Positions 46,353 to 57,112 of a stretch of DNA of 64,000 nucleotides are shown piece by piece. The stretch's first letter is position 1, and the number at the start of each line of letters is the position of its first letter. The notes under the pieces are model-generated. The model made no database searches, was not told the DNA's origin, and saw only the letters and a program-made list of their open reading frames with translations. Source of the DNA: Haliotis asinina (lineage: Eukaryota; Mollusca; Gastropoda; Lepetellida; Haliotidae). Location: NCBI RefSeq assembly GCF_037392515.1, contig NC_090288.1, positions 11,166,969 to 11,230,968 of the forward strand, read 5' to 3'. The translations under genes and the position numbers were made by a program.

Positions 46353-47261
46353 ATAACAATGTAAAACAACATGAAATGATAGCATGCGCGAGTTGACTTA
46401 CGAATGTGCTCGTTTGTTTACAACCGAAAAAGTCCGGCCACGTGATATGCAAATATGCCCACGGTAGTGATGTCATGCCAAGTCATCACTTCGCCGGAAT
46501 GTGAATGTAGGGTTGAATAAAGAGATGTGTTGACGTTTCTCATCAATTCCGTCGCCAAAACAAGTACTCCCATCACTTTTTCATTCGAGACGTTTAATCA
46601 GTCTTTTCTTGTAGCTCGTCAGTTATTCACTCAGTAATCAAATATTCAAGGAAGTAAATCGCATGCGGCGGCTGGAACCGGTGGTTATTTTTCCCAGATA
46701 TTTATCAAAATGACGAAAACAGCTGTTGTCATGGGCAACAGAGTAGTTACTAGGTACCTCGGCCTTGCCACAGGGAACGTGCCGACCTATCAGACTGGGT
46801 TTTAATTAGAGGACTGAACACGTTCGCTGTACAGGTCTACCACCGTCAGTGTGGATTATTGTGATAATTGTTTCATTTACCGGAAAAGGTTAACGCAGCT
46901 CTTTGCAGGTGCTCTTGACATTTCTAGAAATATTGTCACTGGTTGTCGGTGAAGGCTGGACGCCTTTAATGCACATCACTTAATGCTACCGACATATTCT
47001 TGAGTGGACTTAATCTTCTCTTCATATTCGAAATAATGATTGATTATTGATGTTTCCAATGTGCAAATTCGTTAGATTTTTTCCCAACAGAGATACTTTT
47101 TGACTAAAAAACGAAACCACTTTTCTCACGAATTACGTTATGCTGAGATGACACTGAGGTTAAGTGGTTCGTGAAGGATTTAGCTTTAGCTGGGTCAGTG
47201 TAACTGGTTTAGTGCAACCCAGTAGTTAGTTAGTTGGTTACATCCGAGTTTATACATATTT

Positions 47262-47485
47262 TCTCTGGTTTTGTTTTGTATTGTATTACGCTATGCTATG
47301 CTTTGCTTAGTTTGACTTCGTTTTGTTGTGTTTTGTTTTGGTTTGGAGTTGGTTTCTGTTTTATGTTTGTCCTTTTCTTATTTGTTTGTGTTTGCTTTGT
47401 TTGTTTTGGTTTTTGTTGTTGTTGTTTTTTATTCTTTCATTCTCTTTTTCACTTATTTATTTATTTATTTATTTTATATATTTTT
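47262..47485. repeat. T/G-rich low-complexity tract
   Basis: GTTTTGTTTTGGTTTGGAG-type sequence passing into (TTTA)n. The hydrophobic Phe/Val/Leu frames in it are compositional. Confidence 0.8.
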
Positions 47486-47639
47486 GGGGGGTGTTCTTGG
47501 TGGGCTTAGGGGTTAATGAATACACAGCGGATATACAGTGTGTATAACATGTTTCCTTCACGATTCGCTGATCATGGATTTTTTCATTCGTTTATAGTCA
47601 TGGTTTTCGGTAGCTCGCCATCGCTTGTTCCTCATTTTT

Positions 47640-47746
47640 CCCAGGTTCGATTCCTACCATAGCCAGTGTGTGGAGTCCAATTCTGGTGTCACCCTCATTG
47701 CTGCTACTTGTATATTGCCTAAGCGGAGATAAACAATACTCACTCA
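47640..47746 (+). mobile_element. SINE-A, diverged 3' part
   Basis: CCCAGGTTCGATTCCTACCA (B box), GTGTGTGGAGTCCAATTCTG, GCGGAGATAAACAATACTCA. Confidence 0.68.
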
Positions 47747-47879
47747 TTGTTATGAGGACATGTATACTTCATAAGCTGAAACAGAGACCACGCTTTAGAA
47801 CATATAGAACTTTCAGATTTGAAATCGTTATACATATACTTGCTTCTACTCCTACTTTAAGTGTAGCGTTACGTAAAAT

Positions 47880-48070
47880 GTATGTGTGTGCGTGCGTGCG
47901 TGCGTGCGTGCGTGCGTGTGTGTGTGTGTGTGTGCGTGCGTGTATGTATGTATAGATGGGTGGGTGGGTGGATGGAAAGTTGGATAGATGGAAAGATGGA
48001 TGAATGGGTAGATGGAAGGGCGGATGGGTGGGTAGATTGACGGTTGGATGGATGGATGTACGGATGCATA
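47880..48070. repeat. (GTGC)n, (GT)n and (GATG)n compound repeat
   Basis: GTGCGTGC, then GTGTGT, then GGTGGGTGGATG-type units. Plus strand is free of C-rich segments. Confidence 0.9.
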
Positions 48071-48589
48071 GATTTGTGATATAAGGCTACAACATACAAC
48101 TCCCAAACGACTCCTTTAATCGCGTCGACGCATTAGGCTACTTATAGAATGTGATGCGTTTCCACGCTGTGTGGAACTTAATCAAAATGGCGTTCTCCTC
48201 TTAAGCAGAACATTACATCTCGTTCTTTTGTGTTCAAAGAAGATTAAAGGGGAATCACAATTACCGTCTCTGTTAAAGCCATTAATCTAAGGCGGCTGTA
48301 AATGGCTTTCTGTCTCTGTAGCATTAAACCGGAACATGTAACGTATAACGGCAAACCCACACAATAGTCAGTCGTGAGTGTCTCCCGAGCACATTCCATC
48401 GTACATCAAAAGTTAGTGGTGAAAATCATTTAAATGGATCTTTCTATACACCAGGTATTCGTGAAAAGGATAAACATGTTTTTTTATCAGTAGCACACAA
48501 TTTACATGCAAAACAAATGTGCTTTTATTGAATAACACCATAAAACGTGCACGTAACGACCGCGTTCAGTAGTAAATTTCTGTATTTTG

Positions 48590-48790
48590 TTTAGTATTTT
48601 ACATCGCACTCAGTAATATTCGCGTTATGTAAATAATCGAGTCGGGACCAGACAATCCCGTGATTAACAGCATGGGCATCAATCTACGCATTGACACGTG
48701 TCAACCCTGTCAGCTATCCCTTTAGTCAACTGTGACGACAAGCATGGGTTACTGAAGACCAGTTCTACCCTGGATCTTCACTTATCACTT
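48590..48790 (-). mobile_element. SINE-B copy
   Basis: ACATCGCACTCAGTAATATT, CGGGACCAGACAATCCCGTG, ATCTACGCATTGACACGTGT, ACAAGCATGGGTTACTGAAG. Confidence 0.83.
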
Positions 48791-49659
48791 TAAGTCTTGA
48801 CCAGAATATACGACAATGACAGTATACCCTTTCGAACTACCACCACGCTGTGTATGGTTATTGTTTGTTATTTAATGTACACGGGCCTACGACCACTTAA
48901 CTTAATAAACGTCTTCAGTAATCTTCATCAACTTCATCACCTCCTTCATCTTCTACTTCCTCTACAGAACCTATACTACGACTATAGAATTATGTAACAG
49001 TAAATGACTTAACTCCAGTAGACAAAATAGAATCTTAACTTTAACCCAAAAAATTGAAGGCAGCTTGATTTCAGCTTTCTAAACACATACCCGAGAAAAA
49101 ACATGCAGAGGTTACATTAACTCCAAACCAACTCCTCTTTTCTAACACTGGTTTGTTGGTTTGGTTTTTTTTTGCAAGATGTATGTATATGTGTCTCTGG
49201 AACACGTGTAACATGGCCGACTGATGTGTTCCTATCAGCTGGGACAGCTTATATTAAAGGAACGCTAGGCGGCTTCAAGCTAACTGTTTATGTGTTATTT
49301 CTCGCTGGGTCAGATGGCGGTGAAATACTGGATGTTTTTCTTAGGCACAAATCCTGCTTAAAACTAATGAGCTTTCCTAAAGGCGAATAAACATTTCTGA
49401 ATTTGGAACCATTCCACTAGTTTTGCGAATTTATAACGCATGTAAACAGGCTTAATAACTGCCACGGTGCGAGGGTAACCCGTTTTACCGCTCCCAGTGT
49501 CAGACGTGTTCCTGATTGTTCCAAGATCGTTCATGCTGTTTTAATACGAAACGCGTAAATCATCTAGGAGTTGGCTTTGGCCTGAGCCCAAACCATGTGT
49601 ACTGTTTTTGTTTTTAATATCGTAATAATCTGGCGACCGACAACGGCAGATTACTCACA

Positions 49660-49832
49660 GTGTTCATTTACGCCGCACTCGGCATTATTCCAACAAAGCA
49701 GAAAATCCAGAAGTCAACAACATGAGCATCGATCAACACAGTTGCGTCAAACAAATCAGCGAGCCTGACCACCCGATCCACTTAGTCGCCTCTTAGGACA
49801 AGCATGGGTTACAGAAGATCACTTCTAATCAA
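49660..49832 (-). mobile_element. SINE-B copy with internal deletion
   Basis: CATTTACGCCGCACTCGGCA, CAACATGAGCATCGATCAAC, GCGAGCCTGACCACCCGATC, TAGTCGCCTCTTAGGACAAG. Confidence 0.83.
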
Positions 49833-49933
49833 TTTGTTTTGCTTTGCTGTTTCGTTTTTATTTTATATTTTATTTTATTTATTTCTTTATTTTTGTTTGA
49901 TATATTCATGCGTGAGATTATTTTTACATGATT

Positions 49934-50128
49934 GGGGCGCTAGGGTAGTCTAGTGGTTAAAGCGTTCCCTCATCACACTGCAGACCCGGGTTCAAGTCTC
50001 CACATGGGTACAATGTGTGAATCCCATTTTTCCTGTCCCCCCTCTGTGATATTGCTGTAATAGTGCTAAAGCGACATAAAACCATACTCACTCACTCACT
50101 CACTCACTCACTCACTCACTCACTCACA
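49934..50128 (+). mobile_element. SINE-A with long (CTCA)n tail
   Basis: GGGGCGCTAGGGTAGTCTAG, GGTTCAAGTCTCCACATGGG, GCGACATAAAACCATACTCA; about ten CACT units in the tail. Confidence 0.86.
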
Positions 50129-50305
50129 CTTAATATAATCACTACTGTAGGAGCAATAAATCCGGGTCCGTAAATTCTGTCTAAAATGATTAAACCCATC
50201 ATGAACTAAAAAATCAAAGATTACGAAGTTTCAACTTGAAACATTAGCATAAAAGTTTTTTTTAAATGTTTCTTTCTGCACGGAAATCAATTTTGATTTC
50301 AATAG

Positions 50306-50522
50306 ACGGCCGACTATGCTTGTCATAAGAGGCGACTAACGGGATCGGGTGGTCAGGCTCGCTGACTTGGTTGACACATGTCATCGGTTCCCAATTGCGC
50401 AGATCGATGCTCATGTTGTTGGTCACTGGATTGTCTGGTCCAGACTCGATTATTTACAGACCGGCGCCATAGCTGGAATATTGCTGAGTGCGGCATAAAA
50501 CTAAACTCACTCACTCACTCAT
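50306..50522 (+). mobile_element. SINE-B, near full length
   Basis: ATGCTTGTCATAAGAGGCGA, GACTTGGTTGACACATGTCA, TGTCTGGTCCAGACTCGATT, ATTGCTGAGTGCGGCATAAA, (ACTC)n. It is one of the least diverged copies. Confidence 0.9.
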
Positions 50523-50740
50523 TTAATAGATGGCACCAAGTAAAGCTTTCCAGAATTTAACATCATAAACATATAATATATATAAGTGCTTTTGACAAAT
50601 ACTGACCCAGTGCACGCAGGATTAAGGAGATTATGAACTTTAACATTGTGATGAAAACATTTCAAACCTTCCCAAATGTCACCAAGATGGAAATATTTCC
50701 GAAACAGCAGTCCAAAACACAACTATGCTACCAGAAACAA

Positions 50741-50866
50741 ATATACTGAACAGCAAAAGAGACGCAAACTATATTTTTGTCATGCTTTCATATAGAAGAC
50801 ATAAACATGAACGTTTACTTTAAAGAGATATTTTTATAGCTGCGTTTCTTTTGGTGTTCACTATAC
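50741..50866. mobile_element. Tc1-related MITE, second copy
   Basis: 126 bp. The left end TATACTGAACAGCAAAAGAG and right end TTTCTTTTGGTGTTCACTAT are inverted repeats, and TA dinucleotides sit at both ends as expected for Tc1/mariner insertion. Size, ends and part of the interior match 29461-29584. It lies in intron 2 of the stress-protein gene. Confidence 0.72.
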
Positions 50867-51114
50867 AAGAAGATCCAGTAGTTCTGCATGTTCTCTTGTT
50901 CACCTTGGGTGAGTAATATCTTGTTTACGGCAATTTACAGAAATAGCAATACAAAAAAGCATTCTTGATTTTGAGGAAAACGTATAGAATAGACTCTGAG
51001 CTCTCAGATAGACAATACGTAATTCATGTCATTTAAAATCAAACTGTTATAAATTATCCATCCCTATCTCTCAACTCAAACCCCCGTTTCCTCAACTCCC
51101 ATCCCTCTCCTGTG

Positions 51115-51170
51115 GTTGCGAAGATCGATGCTCGTGTTGTTGATCACTGGATTGTCGATTATTTACAGGC
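51115..51170 (+). mobile_element. SINE-B fragment
   Basis: GAAGATCGATGCTCGTGTTG, TTGATCACTGGATTGTCGAT, TATTTACAGGCC. Confidence 0.65.
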
Positions 51171-52044
51171 CATGTAAGAAACACCAGAAACATGAAGCTT
51201 GAAGGATCCCGTGTGGAGTTTTATGCAACAGAAATATATATATATACAAAACGATAAATAATTTCGATTGAGCATGTTCAATGTCAAGGATGATTTCCCG
51301 TGGGAAATCAAAGTTTTTTTAAGGAAAAAAAGAGAAAAAGACACGCTGCAAGAAATTACACGTTATCTTTCCCATCGGAATTAATGCCATCGATCCATGA
51401 GATAAAGTCCTTGTGAACCCTAAGCCGGAATGTCCTCAGTTTCTGGTTCTTTTTTACTTCTCCATAATCAAATTTACTGCAGTGGTCTCTAAATCTAATA
51501 CCTAACCACTTTCGACATGTCTAGCGGCTGTAACCCCAAAGAAATAATCAAGCCTGCGCAGAAACTAAACATGACTGGGCTCCTGTCTACCTGGACTAGT
51601 GTTATAAGTGCTGAGGAAACATCCATTTGGTTTCTTTGGGGGAATGGAGAAATATGCCGCAAATACAACATGTTTAAGTAGCTGTGAAAGAGGCCTGTGT
51701 TTGGACCCTCGGGCACGTTCTTCGTAAAAGGTGGTATTTGTTGTCGCCCTGCCTGCTCGACATAAAGGAAATGAAACAAGGACTCGAAGATTCTGTCTGA
51801 GAGAGATATCCTAGTGCTACTGTATAAACCCTTGATCCAGACTAGCACGCGCATGCACCCGCGCGCACACAGGCACAGAGAAGCAGGCACTTACGAGTAC
51901 AATAAGCCTTAAATAGAAAATACCTTGACATGAACCCTTACCACCTCTGCTTCTCTACATGAATAAAAGGGGCACCGTGGCCATATTACGTGTTCAAATC
52001 GTATATTTTTTTCTATATCCATAATCCTATGGCTTCTATTTCAG

Positions 52045-52136
52045 CCCCGGCCCGGATCGAGGAGATGATTCTCGAAGTTAACGGTAAAACCGAGCAGCTG
52101 AAGGCCAAATATTTGGAGGCCATGAACAAGTATGGG
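52045..52136 (+). CDS. Universal stress protein, exon 3
   Basis: A 92-bp exon between TCTATTTCAG and GTGAGT, 14.6 kb from exon 2. Two bases complete Ser50, then 30 codons follow. They read SPARIEEMILEVNGKTEQL and then KAKYLEAMNKYG, an amphipathic helix (helix 2, the dimer-side region in known USP structures). The junction to exon 4 is phase 0. Confidence 0.9.
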
Positions 52137-52246
52137 GTGAGTCAGAAAACAACCTACTTGTCGAGTGAGTGAGTGAATGAGGTTTAACTCCGACGTTATC
52201 TTTTTTGTAAGTTTTGTTTATCTGATTATTAGCTTAGTGTCCCCAG

Positions 52247-52472
52247 ACGCGTCAAGACCCGGGTTAGCCGTAGCCTTCAATAAAAGCATGCTTGTCGTGA
52301 GAGGCGACTGACGGGCTCGCTGACTTCGTTGACATTGTAGTATCAAAGTTGTGTAGATTGACGCTCATGCTATTGATCACTGGATATAGTCTCGTCTTGA
52401 TTCCATTTTGACAGACTGACAGCATACGGCTGGTATGTTAAAGAGTGCGGCGTTAAACAATATACACAACAA
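52247..52472 (+). mobile_element. SINE-B copy in stress-protein intron 3
   Basis: GCATGCTTGTCGTGAGAGGC, GACGCTCATGCTATTGATCA, GTTAAAGAGTGCGGCGTTAA. Confidence 0.8.
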
Positions 52473-52484
52473 GACTCTTACTTA

Positions 52485-52600
52485 CCGTCATCGTATCCCA
52501 GTGGCGTAGACAGATGCTCATGCTGTTGATCACAGGATTGGGTGCCGCCATATAGCTGGAATATTGCTGAATGCGACGTTACGCAACAAACAACGCATAG
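52485..52600 (+). mobile_element. SINE-B 3' half in stress-protein intron 3
   Basis: GTCATCGTATCCCAGTGGCG, GATGCTCATGCTGTTGATCA, TATAGCTGGAATATTGCTGA. Follows the previous copy in the same orientation. Confidence 0.77.
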
Positions 52601-52715
52601 ACCTTGTGGTTTCAGAGCTGTCGAAGTTAATGTTGACAATAAGGCGACGTAAAACAACAACAAACAAAATTCCTACTCACCCACACATATAATTATATGA
52701 TCATAATTTCCGTAG

Positions 52716-52940
52716 GTTACGGGCGAGGTGATGGTTCTGGATGACAACAAGCCAGGCCACGCCATCTGCGAGCTGGTCAAGAAGATAGACGCTACCTTTG
52801 TGGTGACCGGCACGAGGGGTCATGGGAAAATCCGACGCACCATTCTCGGCAGCGTCAGCGATTACATCCTCCATCATTCTCAAGCGCCGGTGTTGGTGTG
52901 TCGACACAAGGGTGGGGACAAACAGAGGCCCAGTCACTAG
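52716..52940 (+). CDS. Universal stress protein, exon 4 with ATP-binding motif
   Basis: The last coding exon follows a TTTCCGTAG acceptor and ends at TAG 52938-52940. It carries the nucleotide-binding motif G-2x-G-9x-G-S as Gly112, Gly115, Gly125 and Ser126 (GTRGHGKIRRTILGSVSDYI), followed by the final strand APVLVCR. These are the residues that contact the ATP phosphates in ATP-binding USPs, so this copy looks binding-competent. The tail after the fold is short and hydrophilic. Intron 3 upstream is only 579 bp and holds two SINE-B insertions. Confidence 0.96.
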   Translation, partial: VTGEVMVLDDNKPGHAICELVKKIDATFVVTGTRGHGKIRRTILGSVSDYILHHSQAPVLVCRHKGGDKQRPSH

Positions 52941-53105
52941 GCGACATATTCCGCCTGCAGTCGTGAACGAGGACTGCACGAACATGCTGATGGATGTGGA
53001 TTCTGTATTCGTATTGTGACGGCACGACGTTGTCTGCACTGATGCGGTTGATGATGTTTCTGTAAACTACACTTGCACCTTTGTGTAAACCCACCCCATC
53101 CACAC

Positions 53106-53210
53106 CAGGGCTTAGATTTTCGAAGCTCTCTTAGCGCTAAGATAGTCACCATTCATTAACGTAACTTACGACTATCTTACACCTGAAAGATCTTCGAAAA
53201 TCTGTCCCCT
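53106..53210. mobile_element. Foldback MITE, copy 1
   Basis: A 105-bp near-palindrome. The left arm begins CAGGGCTTAGATTTTCGAAG and contains CTCTTAGCGCTAAGATAGTC. The right arm read backwards is AGGGGACAGATTTTCGAAGA and then GTAAGATAGTCGTAAG. It lies 166 bp after the stress-protein stop codon, possibly in its 3' UTR. Confidence 0.75.
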
Positions 53211-53384
53211 ATAACCTATTATTACCATGAAGCAGAAACCACGTCATCACCTTAAACCTGTTCCCTCACTCACAGAGACACCCAGAAGAATTCACTTTAA
53301 ACAGTTTATTACGGATTAACGGGTTTTAACGCTACCGCATATGAGACATGTATTCGAGGCCCGTCGCATGTAACTGAGCATAAC

Positions 53385-53597
53385 AACCCGTGAAGGTCCG
53401 GGTTAGAATTGGTCTTCAGTAACCCATATTTGTCGTATGAGGCGACTAATGGGATCAGGTGCCCTGTTTGTCAGGCTTGCTGATTTGGTCACCATATCCC
53501 AGTAGCGTTAATCACTGGATTGTCTGACCCAGACTCGAGTATGCATTACCCGCCGTCATATAGCTGGAATACTGCTTGACGCGGCGTCAAACAACAA
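53385..53597 (+). mobile_element. SINE-B copy between the two foldback MITEs
   Basis: CCCGTGAAGGTCCGGGTTAG, TTGTCGTATGAGGCGACTAA, CATATCCCAGTAGCGTTAAT, ATATAGCTGGAATACTGCTT. Confidence 0.85.
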
Positions 53598-53893
53598 CCA
53601 AACGAAACTACAGCTATACAAACAAGGGTCAATACTATGTGCACATTGAATTTTGAATGCGTTAATTATGAGCCTGTTACAGCGGTGCCCTGACTGATTT
53701 TACGATCGCTTCGTGAGATATTGTTTTGTACGAGCATATCACAGCCAACATGTATTTCGATATACATCAAAGATGTCAGAGTGAGTGAGTGTGTGAAATG
53801 GGTTTACGTCATTGTCTGCTTAGAGTGGGAGAAAATCCCGAAGTATGCAGGTATTTCACGTTAACCACGAGCTCCAGCATTATGTTGATAGAG

Positions 53894-54004
53894 CAGGGCG
53901 TAGAATCTCGAAGCTCTCCTAGCGCTAAGATGGTCGTAAATTGTTAAGATATGGCACTTAAGACAATCTTTGCGCTAAGAGAGTTTAGAAAATCTAGGCC
54001 CTGA
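53894..54004. mobile_element. Foldback MITE, copy 2
   Basis: A 111-bp relative of the copy near 53.1 kb. Left arm CAGGGCGTAGAATCTCGAAG with TCTCCTAGCGCTAAGATGGT; right arm read backwards TCAGGGCCTAGATTTTCTAA with CTCTTAGCGCAAAGAT. Two independent copies with the same arms in under 1 kb show this is a real family. Confidence 0.75.
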
Positions 54005-54020
54005 ACCATAACCCCAGAGA

Positions 54021-54083
54021 CCCGGGATTCGAACATAGGATCATGATATGCTCACCTTAGACAACTGGGCCACCCGTGCCCCG
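54021..54083 (-). mobile_element. tRNA-like fragment
   Basis: The minus strand reads GGGGCACGGGTGGCCCAGTT, TGTCTAAGGTGAGC, then TGTTCGAATCCCGGGTCTCT. It resembles a tRNA 5' half and T-arm, but the arms do not pair well. Probably the head of another SINE family. Confidence 0.45.
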
Positions 54084-54756
54084 GCAGATGATGTGAGTCC
54101 ATTAAAAGACGTTCGTGCTGTACATGGTGTGTAAGATCACTTCAAACCACTCCATGTCCAGCGCCACACGCCCAGTATCGTTCACACGTAACATGACGTT
54201 TGTATCCACTTGTAGTCATATTAGGTCTATTCAGCCCAGGTAGATATTTGTGACAGCTGACAATTCCATTGTAACCAGGATGTAGTGTGTATGTATCTTA
54301 TGTATGTGTGTATTCAAGTGCTTCGAGAAGCGCGCGGCAATAGAAGCGGGTTCTGTGAAACACATTGAGGTTAGGCTGAAAATAGGTTTCGAAGCCATCA
54401 GTGGGTGAAGTTATGGCATCAACACCCATCATCTGCTGATGCCCGAGAAACATAACCTTTTTTCAGTCAAAAGCAAAATAAACATTGGTAGATCAGATTT
54501 GGTGTTTGTTGTACCACTGATGATGGAAGGGTGACTGAGTTAGAAGATAATCGAAAATGTGGTTAGCACTGTTAAGAACTGAAAAATGATGCTTAAAGAA
54601 ACGTGTAATAAAAGTTCCCACAAGAGCTGCTATTGTGGCGCTGCAGGCTGAAATCCAGAACGAGAAGGCAATTCTACAGTTCTGTTACCAGCTGAAACAA
54701 CGACATATCGAGAGTATCTGACATGTACTTGTCTCTGTTCCTTTGTTAGTTCTTCC

Positions 54757-54995
54757 TGACCCGTGACCGGGTTTGAATTTGTCTTCAGCAGCCATGCTTG
54801 TCGTAAGAGGCGACTAACGGGATCGGGTGTCAGGCTCGCTGACCTGGCTGACACATGTCATCGTATCCCAATTGCATAGATCGGTGGTCATGCAGTTGAT
54901 CACTGGATTGTCTGGTCCCGACTCGATTATTTACAGACTGCGTCCATATAGCTTGGATATTGCTGAATGCGGCGTAAAACTCAACTCATTCACGC
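54757..54995 (+). mobile_element. SINE-B, full length
   Basis: CTGACCCGTGACCGGGTTTG, GCCATGCTTGTCGTAAGAGG, CTGGCTGACACATGTCATCG, TTGCTGAATGCGGCGTAAAA, AACTCATTCACGC. Confidence 0.88.
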
Positions 54996-54999
54996 ATAC

Positions 55000-57100
55000 G
55001 GTTTTGTTGAGTTGTTTAGTTTAGATATGAAGGTAATATATGTTTTAAAATCAGGGTCTAATCACTGTCTAATGGACAAACAGTGGTGTAAGAAGAGACG
55101 AGATCCTCTCTGTTGCGACGATGAAACCAGTCAGTCTTTAAGTAAGTCTTTAATGTCCTATATATCATATATTTGCCCATACGAATTCGTCACCATAATT
55201 GCATACACTGACATGCAGGGGAGAAAACACTCTTGATCGTTTGTATCTTGATGCTTTTTGTTACCTTGGGGTATGTACTAGAGCATCATCACAGTACATG
55301 GGGTTAGTCTCAAAACTTCTAATCTAAGATATATATGTTAAAAGACACATTGTGAAATCTGTCAAAAAATCTAAAAAAATCAGTCATTTCTTAAATTGAC
55401 TATGAGGGTCAGCAAAGTTTCTTGTCATTTTATGTAACAACAATCAATTAATATACTTTAGTCGTTTCTTGAAATATCACCTTGAAACTTATGCTACAAA
55501 AGTTTATCACAATTTCAACATTTTTTTTTTTGTGACTAACAGTTAAAACTATTGTGACAGCGACTGTTGCACGTCAGTTTGACTCTGAAACATTTGCACC
55601 TGTTTGCTTGACACTTGCCGTGTCCAAAGCAGTGACACCTCACAAACCCCTGTCACCCATGCCACATATATATTAAATCGCGAGTTCGGGGAATTAGCAA
55701 GCGGTATGACTATACCAGCCCACACACAACACAACACAACACCTGAGTAAAATAAACAAGGAGTTTAATGCACAGCAGCCACAGGATGATTTTCACATTA
55801 TTATTCAAATAATGTGGGTTACTATTAAAGCTATCAATCAGCTTTCAAAGTGAATAAACATTGCATGTAAATTCGTTTCGCATTAGTCACATAAAACACA
55901 ATACACATTCAAGAGTATTCCACGTAATGCCATTGTTAAATACTCTACACATCAAGCCAGAGGTCGTTTATGCAATCTAGATTGTAGATAGTTACAAAAC
56001 AGCATAGTATAGTGGAATCGGTCTATTTAGCACATGAATACTGGTAAACACATATAAGATGATCCACGACTTGACAAATGACCCCAATTTGCATACTTGG
56101 GAACGCCCCACAGAACGATCCACTTGAAACAAGAGGGAGACAGGTTGTCTGATAAATATCGAGAAGTTCATTTTCCCCGTGCGTTTCACGCATGAATTGT
56201 TATAGCACACTCGATTTGGGAACAGGTACAATCAACACAATATACTGAGCAAATACGTTTAGGACCACCGATCCATTTCACGAAGCAAATGACATTTTCA
56301 TGGGTTTTTGTTAACAAAATTGTTGAATATCTAAAATGCTCGTCAATGCCCCAATCATCTATTTGTCCTCGTCTTAACTAAAGGTTAGCGTGGAATATCA
56401 GTATCTTATGCCTGAAATTGCAGTCTTATCATTCGAAGGAATTAATATGGGGTGTTGTTTTAATGGGTAAAGTTGACTTTTCGTCTGCTAAATATTAAAT
56501 AGATAATAACTACATATAGTTAATTGTGTTTCATTTAACTTTTTAATATGTTAAAAGTTATCTGTTACTGAATGGTGGTGGCTAAATCAGACTAGCAAAG
56601 GGGAAATATTTTTATCCCAAATTTTGTTCCTATTTCTCTATACGGACTGATTTTCGTCCATAATTCCGCTGGTGATCGACCGGGAATACATGTCTTGGAA
56701 ATTTATATAACCGGTTCCAGAGAAATGGTTAGTATTCAAACAATATTTCCTAATTTCTGTCATATTTTTATTATGGTCACCAAAATTGTGTACAGAAAAC
56801 TGAAAATACCTTTTGACATTGATAAGTCAGTGAGAAATATCTTTTTACACAAATTTGTCGGTTTGGGGATTACTCAGTACCAGACTCAGTAAATTTATCA
56901 GTGACTAAAAAAATATAAAATACAGACAACTCACTAAGGATTACTCTTTTTTATGACAAAGTATGGGAACAGTGAAAACCTGATATAGTATGTGTCAATT
57001 ATTATACAAGACACAACAATGCTGGAAAATTCGGCGGACTTACTGATTTATGCTTTAATTATCACTCTCTGAATCTCGGTGTCTGAATCACTTGCAAGTC
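55000..57100. other. Intergenic, nothing recognised
   Basis: AT-rich, only short frames. No SINE copy seen, which is unusual for this window. Confidence 0.5.
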
Positions 57101-57112
57101 CTAAGTCAATCA

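Larger units (their letters stand above)
37453..52044 (+). other. Stress-protein intron 2 (14.6 kb)
   Basis: Bounded by GTAAGT and TTTCAG. Contents: SINEs, an AC tract, 27-bp repeats, the 284-bp duplication, the CRE/CCAAT cluster, T/G-rich and GTGC tracts, and a Tc1-related MITE. Positions 38.4-39.8, 40.0-41.1, 46.4-47.2 and 51.2-52.0 kb show nothing I recognise. Confidence 0.85.

Noticed and set aside
47234-47547. Hydrophobic frames resembling a membrane protein
   Set aside because: T/G-rich low-complexity DNA; three frames overlap with the same composition.
51495-51890. 131-codon minus-strand frame
   Set aside because: No recognisable motif and no supporting splice or promoter signals; lies inside the stress-protein intron.
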